DNA from: Proteiniphilum sp. UBA1403
GTDB lineage: Bacteria > Bacteroidota > Bacteroidia > Bacteroidales > Dysgonomonadaceae
Direction: 5' to 3'
DNA: 56,030 nucleotides
NCBI GenBank assembly: GCA_002305715.1
Contig: DBQD01000036.1
Span: 192,371 to 248,400 of the forward strand
Under the pieces are notes generated by a model. The model was not told the DNA's origin, ran no database searches, and saw only the letters and a program-made list of their open reading frames with translations. The position numbers were made by a program, and so were the translations under genes. Every line of letters begins with the position of its first letter. The first letter of the stretch is position 1. Shown piece after piece: positions 1-7,206 of this stretch.

Positions 1-843
1 GCAGACAAACTAGAAGAGCTCTTCAAAAAAGATCGTAGCCAGTTCGAACAAAAGTGGGACAGCCTGAAGCTGTTCATTGAGTATGGTATGCTCACGGAAG
101 ATAAATTCTGCGAAAAAGCACTCAAGTTTGCGTTGCTGAAGAATGTGGAAGATAAATACTTCACATTCGATGAGTACAAAAAGTTGGTTTCTGGAGCACA
201 GACCGATAAGAACGGCGATCTCATCTGGCTCTATGCAGGTGACAAGGAAAAGCTGTTTGCTCCAATTGATGCAGCCAAAGAAAAAGGATATGATGTCTTG
301 ATGATGGATGGTCAACTCGACGTACATTGGGTGGGACTGCTAGAACAGAAGTTGGAGAAAACACGGTTAGTACGTGTCGATAGCGATACCGTGGAGCATT
401 TGATTCAGAAGGAGGAACAGGAGAATCTGTCGCTCACCGACAAACAGAAAGAACTGGTCACAGAAGCGGTAAAATCGCAATTGCCAATGATGGAAAAGAT
501 TGAGTTTGCGGTCGACTTCAAAGCATTGGGTGCAGCATCGCGACCAGTTCAGATTACCCAGAACGAGTTCTCACGCCGTATGAAAGAGATGTCGGCCATG
601 CAGCAACAAATGGCATTCTATGCCGAAATGCCCGACACCTATCAGGTTGTACTCAATGTAGATCATTCTATTATAAAACAGCTGATTGAAGAAAGCGAAA
701 ACAAAGAGAAAGATACATTGATAGCTGAAGTATCCTCCGATGGCAAACTTCGACAGATGGTCGACCTTGCCCTACTGGCAAATGGTATGCTAAAGGGTGA
801 GGCATTGAGCAACTTTGTGAAACGAGGGTTTGAAACGCTTTAA
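1..843 (+). CDS. htpG: Chaperone HtpG (Hsp90), C-terminal part, 5' truncated by window edge
   Basis: The reading frame is open from base 1 and ends with TAA at 841-843, giving about 280 residues; the N-terminal ATPase domain lies outside the window. The visible part matches the middle and C-terminal dimerisation region of bacterial Hsp90: an early FIEYGM stretch, then a charged middle segment, and a C-terminal end reading LANGMLKGEALSNFVKRG, as in Bacteroidota HtpG. HtpG is an ATP-dependent cytosolic homodimeric chaperone. An ATG at 88 is internal and not the start. A strong intrinsic terminator follows 66 bases after the stop. The family call is firm; only the truncation limits it. Confidence 0.95.
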   Translation, partial: ADKLEELFKKDRSQFEQKWDSLKLFIEYGMLTEDKFCEKALKFALLKNVEDKYFTFDEYKKLVSGAQTDKNGDLIWLYAGDKEKLFAPIDAAKEKGYDVLMMDGQLDVHWVGLLEQKLEKTRLVRVDSDTVEHLIQKEEQENLSLTDKQKELVTEAVKSQLPMMEKIEFAVDFKALGAASRPVQITQNEFSRRMKEMSAMQQQMAFYAEMPDTYQVVLNVDHSIIKQLIEESENKEKDTLIAEVSSDGKLRQMVDLALLANGMLKGEALSNFVKRGFETL

Positions 844-909
844 ACCATCGTTCTTATTCTGTTACACAAGCAATATAACAGACAGATTTTGAGAAAACCA
901 CGCTGAATA

Positions 910-945
910 AAACCGGTAAACAGACTTTTGTTTACCGGTTTTTGA
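910..945 (+). terminator. Intrinsic terminator after htpG
   Basis: A perfect 13-bp stem (910-922 with 929-941, core ACCGGTAAAC) closes a 6-nt loop and runs straight into a T-rich stretch. It lies between htpG and coaA, and the promoter elements of coaA overlap its 3' arm. Confidence 0.85.
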
Positions 946-955
946 TTTATCTTTG
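927..955 (+). promoter_or_regulatory. Bacteroidota-type promoter for coaA
   Basis: TATCTTTG at 948-955 matches the -7 element TAnnTTTG. A TTTG at 927-930 could be the -33 element, with a 17-bp spacer, shorter than the usual 19-20. Predicted transcription starts near 962, only about 12 bases before the coaA ATG, so the mRNA would have a very short leader. The -33 box lies inside the htpG terminator hairpin. Confidence 0.6.
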
Positions 956-974
956 CAGCAAAAAACCAACCCCA

Positions 975-1925
975 ATGAACAAGGCTTACGAGGTTACCTA
1001 CTCGCCTTTCCAAGCATTTACACGCGAAGAGTGGCGGAAGTTAGAAGAACACCCCATGTTCCCAATCTCCGAAATAGATCTCTCCGCACTGCAAGCACTC
1101 AACGAACCCCTCACGATAGACGAGGTGGAAGATGTATACATCCCTATGATTCGATTGCTGCAGATTCATCTAACCCACTATCGGAACCTGCACAAGGAGC
1201 GGGATCAGTTTTTCGAAAACACCAGTCACCCTATACCCTATATCATTGGGATTGCAGGGAGTGTAGCCGCCGGAAAAAGCACCACGGCAAGAGTATTGCA
1301 GAAGCTGCTCTCCATGACACCGGAACAACCTCGTGTAGAACTGGTTACCACCGACGGATTTCTTTACCCCAACAGCGAACTGGAACGCCGGGGAATCCTT
1401 AACCGCAAAGGGTTTCCCGAAAGCTACGACGCCAAACGACTACTCTCGTTCCTGGCAGCAGTGAAATCGGGTAAGGAGCAACTGGAAGCACCTCTCTACT
1501 CCCATTTATATTATGATGTGATACCCGATAAGATGCAGGTTATCTCTCGTCCCGACATACTAATCGTGGAGGGTATCAATGTATTACAAGTCTCCACAGG
1601 CAAGAAGATGCGTAGGCGAGTGTTTGTATCCGACTTCTTTGACTTCTCCATCTATGTGGATGCCAGTGAGAAAAACTTGCGCGAGTGGTACCTGGAACGA
1701 TTTAAAAAATTACAACAGACAGCTTTCCAGAATCCCAAATCCTATTTCCATCAATATGCCTCCTACCCCGATGAGGAATTGATGAAATTTGCCAACCAAG
1801 TGTGGGAAGAAATCAACCTCCTCAATCTACAGGAGAACATACTCCCCACCCGCTTCCGAGCCGACCTGATCCTGGAAAAAGGAGAATGTCATTTTGTCAG
1901 AGGTGTCCGCATTCGGAAAATCTAA
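975..1925 (+). CDS. coaA: Pantothenate kinase, type I
   Basis: Encodes 316 residues, the same length as E. coli CoaA. It catalyses ATP-dependent phosphorylation of pantothenate, the first and feedback-controlled step of coenzyme A synthesis, in the cytosol. Visible features are the P-loop GSVAAGKST, followed by VTTDGFLYPN and SYDAKRLL, and a later IVEGINVLQ stretch, all typical of the PRK-like kinase fold of this family. The ATG at 975 was chosen over an in-frame TTG at 942 because 942 falls inside the upstream terminator and promoter and the ATG gives the normal family N-terminus. It stands alone between the htpG terminator and the greA promoter. Confidence 0.95.
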   Translation: MNKAYEVTYSPFQAFTREEWRKLEEHPMFPISEIDLSALQALNEPLTIDEVEDVYIPMIRLLQIHLTHYRNLHKERDQFFENTSHPIPYIIGIAGSVAAGKSTTARVLQKLLSMTPEQPRVELVTTDGFLYPNSELERRGILNRKGFPESYDAKRLLSFLAAVKSGKEQLEAPLYSHLYYDVIPDKMQVISRPDILIVEGINVLQVSTGKKMRRRVFVSDFFDFSIYVDASEKNLREWYLERFKKLQQTAFQNPKSYFHQYASYPDEELMKFANQVWEEINLLNLQENILPTRFRADLILEKGECHFVRGVRIRKI

Positions 1926-1995
1926 CAAAACACACCAACAAGGATCATACATTCAGCTTAAACTCTGATGGGTAGGAAAAATTTCCACTAAATTG

Positions 1996-2026
1996 TTGCT
2001 TTTGAAAAATAAAGTTTTTATCTTTG
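1996..2026 (+). promoter_or_regulatory. Promoter upstream of greA
   Basis: TATCTTTG at 2019-2026 is a full -7 match; a TTG at 1996-1998 sits 20 bp upstream at the -33 position. Transcription would begin near 2033, giving a leader of about 94 bases before greA that contains a terminator-like hairpin. Confidence 0.55.
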
Positions 2027-2039
2027 TGATAATTACAAC

Positions 2040-2092
2040 ATGAAAAAATGAGGGTTCCGGTCTTATATATAGAGGCCGGAATTCTTTTCTTT
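2040..2092 (+). promoter_or_regulatory. greA leader: three-codon ORF followed by terminator-like hairpin
   Basis: Downstream of the predicted start site there is ATG AAA AAA TGA (2040-2051). Four bases later a 9-bp GC-rich stem follows (2055-2063 pairing with 2073-2081, one G-U pair, 9-nt loop). It runs directly into TTCTTTTCTTT (2082-2092). This has the form of an intrinsic terminator placed between promoter and gene, as in an attenuator. E. coli greA is known to have a leader terminator that yields the short GraL RNAs; whether this one acts similarly is inference. Confidence 0.5.
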
Positions 2093-2126
2093 GTGTAGGT
2101 ATTCACCCAAAAAATAAACATGACTT

Positions 2127-2597
2127 ATGGCAGTAACTTACATGACCGAAGAGGGCCTTCGGAAATTGAAAGAAGAATTAAAAGAGATGGAATCTGTTCA
2201 AAGGCCCGAAATATCGCGACAGATTGCGGAGGCTAGAGACAAAGGTGACCTTTCAGAAAACGCCGAGTACGATGCCGCTAAAGAAGCCCAAGGCATGCTT
2301 GAAGCGAAGATTGCACAGTTAAAAAGTCTAATCGCCACCGCTCGACTCATCGACGAAAGTACGATTGGTACAGATGAAGTGAAGATCATGAACAAAGTCA
2401 CGATCAAAAATCTGCAAACCAAGAAAGAGATGACCTATACCTTGGTATCCGAAAGCGAAGCGGATCTGAAAAGCGGAAAAATTGCTGTCAGCACTCCCAT
2501 CGCACAAGGGCTACTTGGAAAGAAGGTGGGCGACATTGCCGAGATTGTTGTACCTTCGGGTAAAATGACCTTCGAGGTGATCAATATTTCAATCTAA
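2127..2597 (+). CDS. greA: Transcription elongation factor GreA
   Basis: 156 residues, the usual length. GreA enters the RNA polymerase secondary channel and stimulates cleavage of backtracked transcripts. The N-terminal half is a long coiled coil ending in GDLSENAEYDAAKEAQ, which contains the acidic tip (D and E residues) that places the catalytic magnesium. The C-terminal half is the FKBP-like globular domain with the family endings TPIAQGLLGKKVGD and FEVINI. The ATG at 2127 gives the family start; an ATG at 2119 is out of frame. A HIT-family gene follows after 14 bases and is probably cotranscribed. Confidence 0.96.
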   Translation: MAVTYMTEEGLRKLKEELKEMESVQRPEISRQIAEARDKGDLSENAEYDAAKEAQGMLEAKIAQLKSLIATARLIDESTIGTDEVKIMNKVTIKNLQTKKEMTYTLVSESEADLKSGKIAVSTPIAQGLLGKKVGDIAEIVVPSGKMTFEVINISI

Positions 2598-2611
2598 ACA
2601 TACAACTAATC

Positions 2612-3007
2612 ATGGGCACGATATTCAGTAGAATCATTGCAGGAGAAATTCCCTCCTACAAGATTGCGGAAGATGCACATTATTATGCGTTCCTCGATAT
2701 CAACCCAATGGCGGAGGGCCATACATTGGTTGTACCCAAAGAGGAAACAGATTACATTTTTGATCTGGACGATGAACGCTTGTCCGGATTGATCCTTTTT
2801 GCCCGTAAAGTAGGTAAAGCAATTGAAAAAGCCATCCCCTGCCAGCGTGTAGGGCTTATGGTCATTGGGCTGGAAGTACCACATGCCCACATACACCTCA
2901 TTCCTATCCAAAAAGAAGGGGATATGTCACTGACAAATCCCCGTCTAAAACTTACTCCGGAACAGTTCTCTGACATTGCTCTGAAAATTATGAACTGCCT
3001 GGATTAA
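2612..3007 (+). CDS. HIT family nucleotide hydrolase/transferase
   Basis: 131 residues. It begins with the HINT-type pattern GTIFSRIIAGEIPSYKIAED and carries the histidine triad HAHIHLIPI, in which the middle histidines act as the nucleophile and phosphate contacts. Members are small cytosolic dimers that hydrolyse purine phosphoramidates or adenosine-linked nucleotides; the exact substrate cannot be read from sequence. It lies 14 bases after greA, probably in one operon, and converges on the next gene with 7 bases between the stops. Confidence 0.93.
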   Translation: MGTIFSRIIAGEIPSYKIAEDAHYYAFLDINPMAEGHTLVVPKEETDYIFDLDDERLSGLILFARKVGKAIEKAIPCQRVGLMVIGLEVPHAHIHLIPIQKEGDMSLTNPRLKLTPEQFSDIALKIMNCLD

Positions 3008-3014
3008 TTTTCTA

Positions 3015-4178
3015 TCACCACATTTTATTCAATTCGGCTGCCAACCGGTTATAGTCCTCCACGCGAGCGACTAGATCACCTTCGCGGTTCACAATAAAAG
3101 CTGTTGGCACCTCCCGAACATTGTACATAGAAAGCAACCGAGCATTCACCGACTCTGGATTACGTACCGTAATCCAGGGGAGGTTATCGGCTGATACTTT
3201 CCAGAAATGCTCATCTGAATCGAAAGATATTTGATAGATCTCAAATCCTTTCGATTTAAATTGTTGATAAATACGGTTTAGTTCTATGTTGTGTGCTGGT
3301 GAAAAATCGGCATTGTAAACCACAAAATCGAGTAATACCACCTTCCCTTTAAGGGATGACAAGGCTACTTTCGAACCGTTAACCTGCGGCAAAACAATGT
3401 CGGGTAATCCTGTTTCTGCTTCAACCGTTTTTTCTTGCAAAATCTTTTCCTGCTGCTCCTGCAGACGGCGCGTCTTCAGTGCATTCATGGCAAACTCATA
3501 AAGGTGTTTTGTACGTTCTGTGTCGGGATAAAACCTATTCCACGAGGTAGCCACAGCACCAAACATGGCAAAATCTTGCTTGTTGTAGGGATCGAAGATC
3601 AAGTAGTTGTTTATCTTCTGAAAAAGAGCATAATAGGCAGCAGCACTACCCGGGTTGCCCAAGATTATATTCGATATTTTCCCCTTGTATTCCTGCAGTA
3701 TGCTATCAAGCTTATTCAGAAACATGATGTCGTCGATTTCAGCATTTTTGTGTTGCTTCTCAAGTGTGGTAAGCTTAGCGGCAGTCTGCATTACCCGTTC
3801 ATCCACCTCTCGCAGTTGGTTATTCACAGGAGAATCAGCCACAGTGAAGGAGCGGTACAAATCGGATGCATTGGCCATTACACGCAATGTCTCAGTGGAG
3901 TCCACCACAAAAGCTACAACCTGACTACCAAGGCGCAATTGGTAAAATTCAGGGTTAGCAGGAGCCTGTTGCTTGAAGGAGAAAGTTCCCGATTCTTTCA
4001 GAATGGCAGAATCGAGCAGCGTAATACCGGCAAGAGCACGTTGCTCAAGATAAAGTGTGTCACCAGCAGCTCCTTCAATAGTACCATTCACCTGAAAAAC
4101 TTTTTCCTGTTTACAGGCACTTAACATACAACCCATCAGTAGGGTAGTCAACATGAATGCTTTTGTAATTTTTCTCAT
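3015..4178 (-). CDS. TlpA-like thioredoxin-fold lipoprotein lacking the CxxC motif
   Basis: 387 residues with a lipoprotein signal ending LSAC, so Cys22 is the likely lipidated residue. Residues about 28-105 resemble the DUF4369 domain found at the N-terminus of Bacteroidota TlpA-like proteins. A long helical linker follows, and residues about 257-387 form a thioredoxin/AhpC-like domain with a conserved cis-Pro region (REVPTAFIV). Where active members have WCxxC this protein reads VVYNADFSPAHN (286-297), with no cysteines. It is therefore unlikely to be a dithiol oxidoreductase; a binding or scaffold role is inferred. It is monocistronic on this strand. Confidence 0.85.
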   Translation of the reverse strand: MRKITKAFMLTTLLMGCMLSACKQEKVFQVNGTIEGAAGDTLYLEQRALAGITLLDSAILKESGTFSFKQQAPANPEFYQLRLGSQVVAFVVDSTETLRVMANASDLYRSFTVADSPVNNQLREVDERVMQTAAKLTTLEKQHKNAEIDDIMFLNKLDSILQEYKGKISNIILGNPGSAAAYYALFQKINNYLIFDPYNKQDFAMFGAVATSWNRFYPDTERTKHLYEFAMNALKTRRLQEQQEKILQEKTVEAETGLPDIVLPQVNGSKVALSSLKGKVVLLDFVVYNADFSPAHNIELNRIYQQFKSKGFEIYQISFDSDEHFWKVSADNLPWITVRNPESVNARLLSMYNVREVPTAFIVNREGDLVARVEDYNRLAAELNKMW

Positions 4179-4377
4179 AAATTGTGATTTCTTTCGCGGA
4201 TTAAATCATTGGAATCCATTTTGCGGGTGCAAACATACGCATTTTTACGCAAAAAATCATCGTCGGGATGCATATAAAAAAAGCGTATTGCTCAGCATTT
4301 GATGTACGTTGTGAAGAAACGTATGTAGTGATGTTTCACTAGTTTTCATGATAGTTTATTCGGTAATACTCCGCAAC

Positions 4378-4443
4378 ACCTCTGATACCTCTCTGTTACC
4401 CCCCTGTTATCCCTCTGTTATCCCTCTGTTATCCCTCTGTATA
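4378..4443. repeat. 11-nt tandem repeat, about six units
   Basis: The unit is CCCTCTGTTAT. Two exact copies (4411-4421 and 4422-4432) are flanked by degenerate copies at 4378, 4389, 4400 and 4433. The period is exactly 11 nt, which is not a multiple of three and argues against a coding repeat; it is one helical turn. Confidence 0.8.
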
Positions 4444-4582
4444 TACCTTATATTTTATAGGAGAAACACCATAGAAGGTACGGAGCATGTCCCGAATAGT
4501 AATGCTGCACGAAATTGGTTATTCATATTTGATAAGTTTCCATTTACCGGACTATACATCCTGACTAGTGTGAGTAAAAAAG

Positions 4583-4623
4583 AAAAGAGACTGACTCAAA
4601 ACAATTTTAAGTCAATCTCTTTT
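4583..4623 (-). terminator. Terminator downstream of the GH109-like gene, possibly bidirectional
   Basis: AAAAGAGA-C-TGACT (4583-4596) pairs with AGTCA-A-TCTCTTTT (4610-4623) around a 13-nt loop, with one C/A mismatch. The A-rich and T-rich flanks make it usable from either strand. On the minus strand it follows the gene ending at 4709. Confidence 0.6.
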
Positions 4624-4708
4624 ACATGAAATACCTTCGAAATCAATCCTATCTTATTCAAACAGAATTGGAGTTCGGTTGGGTATATCTTGGAATGCAG
4701 TATTGGTA

Positions 4709-6136
4709 TTAATCGACAAATGCGTGGCGGTATCCTTGAATTTTATTCCATCCTCCACGGGTAAAATCTGGAACCTCCACTGCTGCACTGTTGTGTTCAA
4801 TTGAGATACGGCTCAATTCAGCAAGTGAACACCATTCTGCAAGGTCGTACACATCCATGTCAAGTGGAAGTCCATTTTGGAGACAGTAAATCAACCGATA
4901 ATCCATGATAAAATCCATTCCTCCGTGACCACCAACCTCTTTGGCCTTATCTTCCAATTCTTGATGGATACGGTGTTTGTATTTTGTCATCAATGCTTCT
5001 CTTACTTCAGCCGAAACAAATGAGTGTGAATTCAAATTCTCGTGGTCGGGGGTGATGCTCTCATCTACCATCTCAGCTTCCAATGCATATCCTGAGATTG
5101 GATACTTGTTGGCAAATCCTTTTGTACCACTTACCTGGTACATGCGACTGTAAGGTCTGGGTGAAGCCACATCGTGTTGAATGTGTATTGTTTTACCATT
5201 CTCGGTTCGTATCATTGACATGGTATGCTGTCCATTGGCAAACTGGTATGCACTGTCGCGATCCATACCTCGTTTCTTAATCAGGTATTCAGGAATATTC
5301 ACCGGTTTAGTGTCCATAGCGACCAACACATTCATCTTATCACCGCGATGCAGGTTCATAACCTGTGCAGCAGGTCCCATACCGTGAGTAGCATAAACAT
5401 CACCCCGGAATGCTTTGTTGTATTGCAGACGCCAGTCACCCTCGTAACTTTCCCAAAAGTCGTGCAGGTTGTGGATATATGAACCTTCGGCATGCAGCAC
5501 TTCACCGAAAACACCATGCTGCGCCATATTCAACGTGGTGAGCTCAAAGAAATCATATACACAGTTCTCCAGCTGCATGGCATGTTTTTGTGTTCTTTCG
5601 GCCGTGTTAATGATCGCCCAAATCTCATTGAGAGTCATGGCTGAAGGTACTTCACAGGCTACATGTTTGCCATGCTCCATGGCATAAATCATCATTTCAG
5701 CATGACGTTTCCAGTCGGTAGCAATATAGACCAAGTCGATGTCATCACGCTCACAAAGCTCTTTCCAGGCTTCTTCACTTCCACTATAGGCCGCAGCGCG
5801 GGGAAGATTTGCATTGTCGAGTATTTTCTGGGTCCTCTCTACCCTGTCTGGATGTAGGTCGCACAGCGCGACAATCTTGGTTCCGGGTATAAATGTAAAC
5901 CGCTTCACGGCCCCCGGTCCACGCATGCCGAGTCCGATAAAACCGACTCTCACGGTGTCGATTGGGGCTGTAACCAGGCCAAGTACATCCTTTTGTCCTG
6001 CTGGACGTGCGGGCACCTCTGTTCGAATTACATATCGATAGGGATCATCTTTTTGTGGTGATTTGAATACACCGGAATTGCATGCTGTAAGGAGAGGGAG
6101 CATGAGCACCCATAAAAGGTTCATTTTAACTTTCAT
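4709..6136 (-). CDS. GH109-type Gfo/Idh/MocA lipoprotein (alpha-N-acetylgalactosaminidase-like)
   Basis: 475 residues. The N-terminus is a lipoprotein signal ending LTAC (Cys19). A Rossmann domain follows with GFIGLGMRG (about 65-73) binding NAD, then LCDLHPDR and CEVPSA near 160-166. The C-terminal half contains ATHGMGPAAQ, HGGMDFIMDYRLIYCL and VPDFTRGGW, a combination recalled from glycoside hydrolase family 109. GH109 enzymes use tightly bound NAD+ in a redox-assisted glycosidase mechanism and cleave terminal alpha-N-acetylgalactosamine. The lipid anchor places it in the periplasm or at the outer membrane. No transporter, sulfatase or SusCD pair is adjacent, so the real substrate is uncertain. 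A TATATTTG -7 element at 6181-6188 lies 45 bases upstream. Confidence 0.85.
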   Translation of the reverse strand: MKVKMNLLWVLMLPLLTACNSGVFKSPQKDDPYRYVIRTEVPARPAGQKDVLGLVTAPIDTVRVGFIGLGMRGPGAVKRFTFIPGTKIVALCDLHPDRVERTQKILDNANLPRAAAYSGSEEAWKELCERDDIDLVYIATDWKRHAEMMIYAMEHGKHVACEVPSAMTLNEIWAIINTAERTQKHAMQLENCVYDFFELTTLNMAQHGVFGEVLHAEGSYIHNLHDFWESYEGDWRLQYNKAFRGDVYATHGMGPAAQVMNLHRGDKMNVLVAMDTKPVNIPEYLIKKRGMDRDSAYQFANGQHTMSMIRTENGKTIHIQHDVASPRPYSRMYQVSGTKGFANKYPISGYALEAEMVDESITPDHENLNSHSFVSAEVREALMTKYKHRIHQELEDKAKEVGGHGGMDFIMDYRLIYCLQNGLPLDMDVYDLAEWCSLAELSRISIEHNSAAVEVPDFTRGGWNKIQGYRHAFVD

Positions 6137-6180
6137 GATACATATTTTTTATAAATAGCAACTTTTTATTAAAATAAATT

Positions 6181-6188
6181 CAAATATA
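6181..6188 (-). promoter_or_regulatory. Possible -7 element for the GH109-like gene
   Basis: TATATTTG on the minus strand matches TAnnTTTG, 45 bases before the start codon. No exact TTTG lies 19-20 bp upstream. Confidence 0.35.
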
Positions 6189-6259
6189 CACCTTTTATCG
6201 AAAGTGAGGGACTAAGAAATCCAATTAATTTGATTTTTGAGGTAAAAAGCAAAACCTTG

Positions 6260-7189
6260 CTATGAGGCACGAAGAATTTTAGTTCCCATTTCTTTGGCTT
6301 TGGATATGGAGCTGGGATTATTGACATCGATATCATACTTTTCTTTATGGGGGATGACCAGCTCCAGTCCTGTTGGCACCTGGTTCGGGTTCGGGATTTG
6401 GTCTTGATTCTCCAAGTAGATATATACCCAGAATTCGCGACTTCCGAAGAGGTCCAATGCCAATAAACGCAACGTTTTTCCTTGTTCAAGACGTACCTTC
6501 TTTACTTCCCGGGGAGGTGGGGTAGTTGCGGGTTGGGGCAATATTACTTTTATTGTATCTTCAACTACCGGAATAGTTGTGGCAACAGTTTCTGGTTCAT
6601 CTATCGGCTCTCCCCCTTTGAAAAAAAAAAGGACGGCCAATGCTACTGCCATACCTCCCGCAATGGGAATCCATATTGTAGATGGCTTTTTAGGTTTTTT
6701 CTTTCTCTGTAGGGGTGGTAGATTGTTGCTATCTTTCTCAGCCAATACTGGTTCAACATGAACAATTGGTGTGGTTACTACCGGTTTGGGCTCTTCAACC
6801 GAAAGGGTTGCTTCATGTTCTCCCTCAACTACTTCCTGCAATCCGGGAAAATCGGCTCCTTCGTTGATTCGCACGGGTTCGAATGGAGCGAATACAGTGT
6901 TTACGGATTCATTGAGTGCATCCTCCGGCATAAAGCAAAGGTGCTCACTTTCAAATTCCACCTCCAAAGTGGGAGGCATGAGGTATCTTTCGTTGGTCTC
7001 CCCATCTCTAAGGATGTATTCAGGATACTTTTCGACAACGAAATTACCAAAATCATCGATGGTCACGGCTTGGTTTTCTGTCAGTTCTGCCTTCAATACG
7101 GCAATCAGGGTATCGGTGAATGCTGAAACCCTGTCACTCGACCAACCGAGTTGTTGTGCAAGATGGGAAATAAGGTCTTCGTGTGTCAT
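6260..7189 (-). CDS. Membrane protein with N-terminal HU-like domain and C-terminal LysM-like domain
   Basis: 309 residues from the ATG at 7189; a TTG at 7210 that overlaps the rimO stop would add 7 residues and is less likely. Residues 1 to about 90 look like an HU/IHF-type DNA-binding fold (THEDLISHLAQQLGW, then TENQAVTIDDFGNFVV). A long acidic and proline-rich linker leads to a basic patch (QRKKKPKKP), immediately followed by one membrane helix at about 172-191. Residues about 228-282 read as a LysM domain (VRLEQGKTLRLLALDLFGS to GLELVIP). By the positive-inside rule the HU part is cytoplasmic and the LysM part periplasmic. It is the last gene of the ftsY-rimO operon. Linking chromosome to cell wall is an inference. 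Confidence 0.8.
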   Translation of the reverse strand: MTHEDLISHLAQQLGWSSDRVSAFTDTLIAVLKAELTENQAVTIDDFGNFVVEKYPEYILRDGETNERYLMPPTLEVEFESEHLCFMPEDALNESVNTVFAPFEPVRINEGADFPGLQEVVEGEHEATLSVEEPKPVVTTPIVHVEPVLAEKDSNNLPPLQRKKKPKKPSTIWIPIAGGMAVALAVLFFFKGGEPIDEPETVATTIPVVEDTIKVILPQPATTPPPREVKKVRLEQGKTLRLLALDLFGSREFWVYIYLENQDQIPNPNQVPTGLELVIPHKEKYDIDVNNPSSISKAKEMGTKILRAS

Positions 7190-7206
7190 GTAATCGTACG
7201 TTTTGC

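Larger units (their letters stand above)
4179..4708. other. 530-base intergenic region without a supported gene
   Basis: It holds a possible -7 element for the TlpA-like gene (TATGTTTG on the minus strand, 4230-4237), an 11-nt tandem repeat (4378-4443) and a bidirectional-looking terminator (4583-4623). The plus-strand open frame at 4348-4629 runs through the repeat, has no recognisable domain, and is not supported as a gene. Confidence 0.6.

Noticed and set aside
942..974. Upstream TTG start for coaA
   Set aside because: It lies in the htpG terminator and coaA promoter; the ATG at 975 gives the family N-terminus.
4348..4629. Open frame of 93 codons on the plus strand
   Set aside because: It runs through the 11-nt repeat and the terminator hairpin, has no recognisable domain, and its composition looks noncoding.
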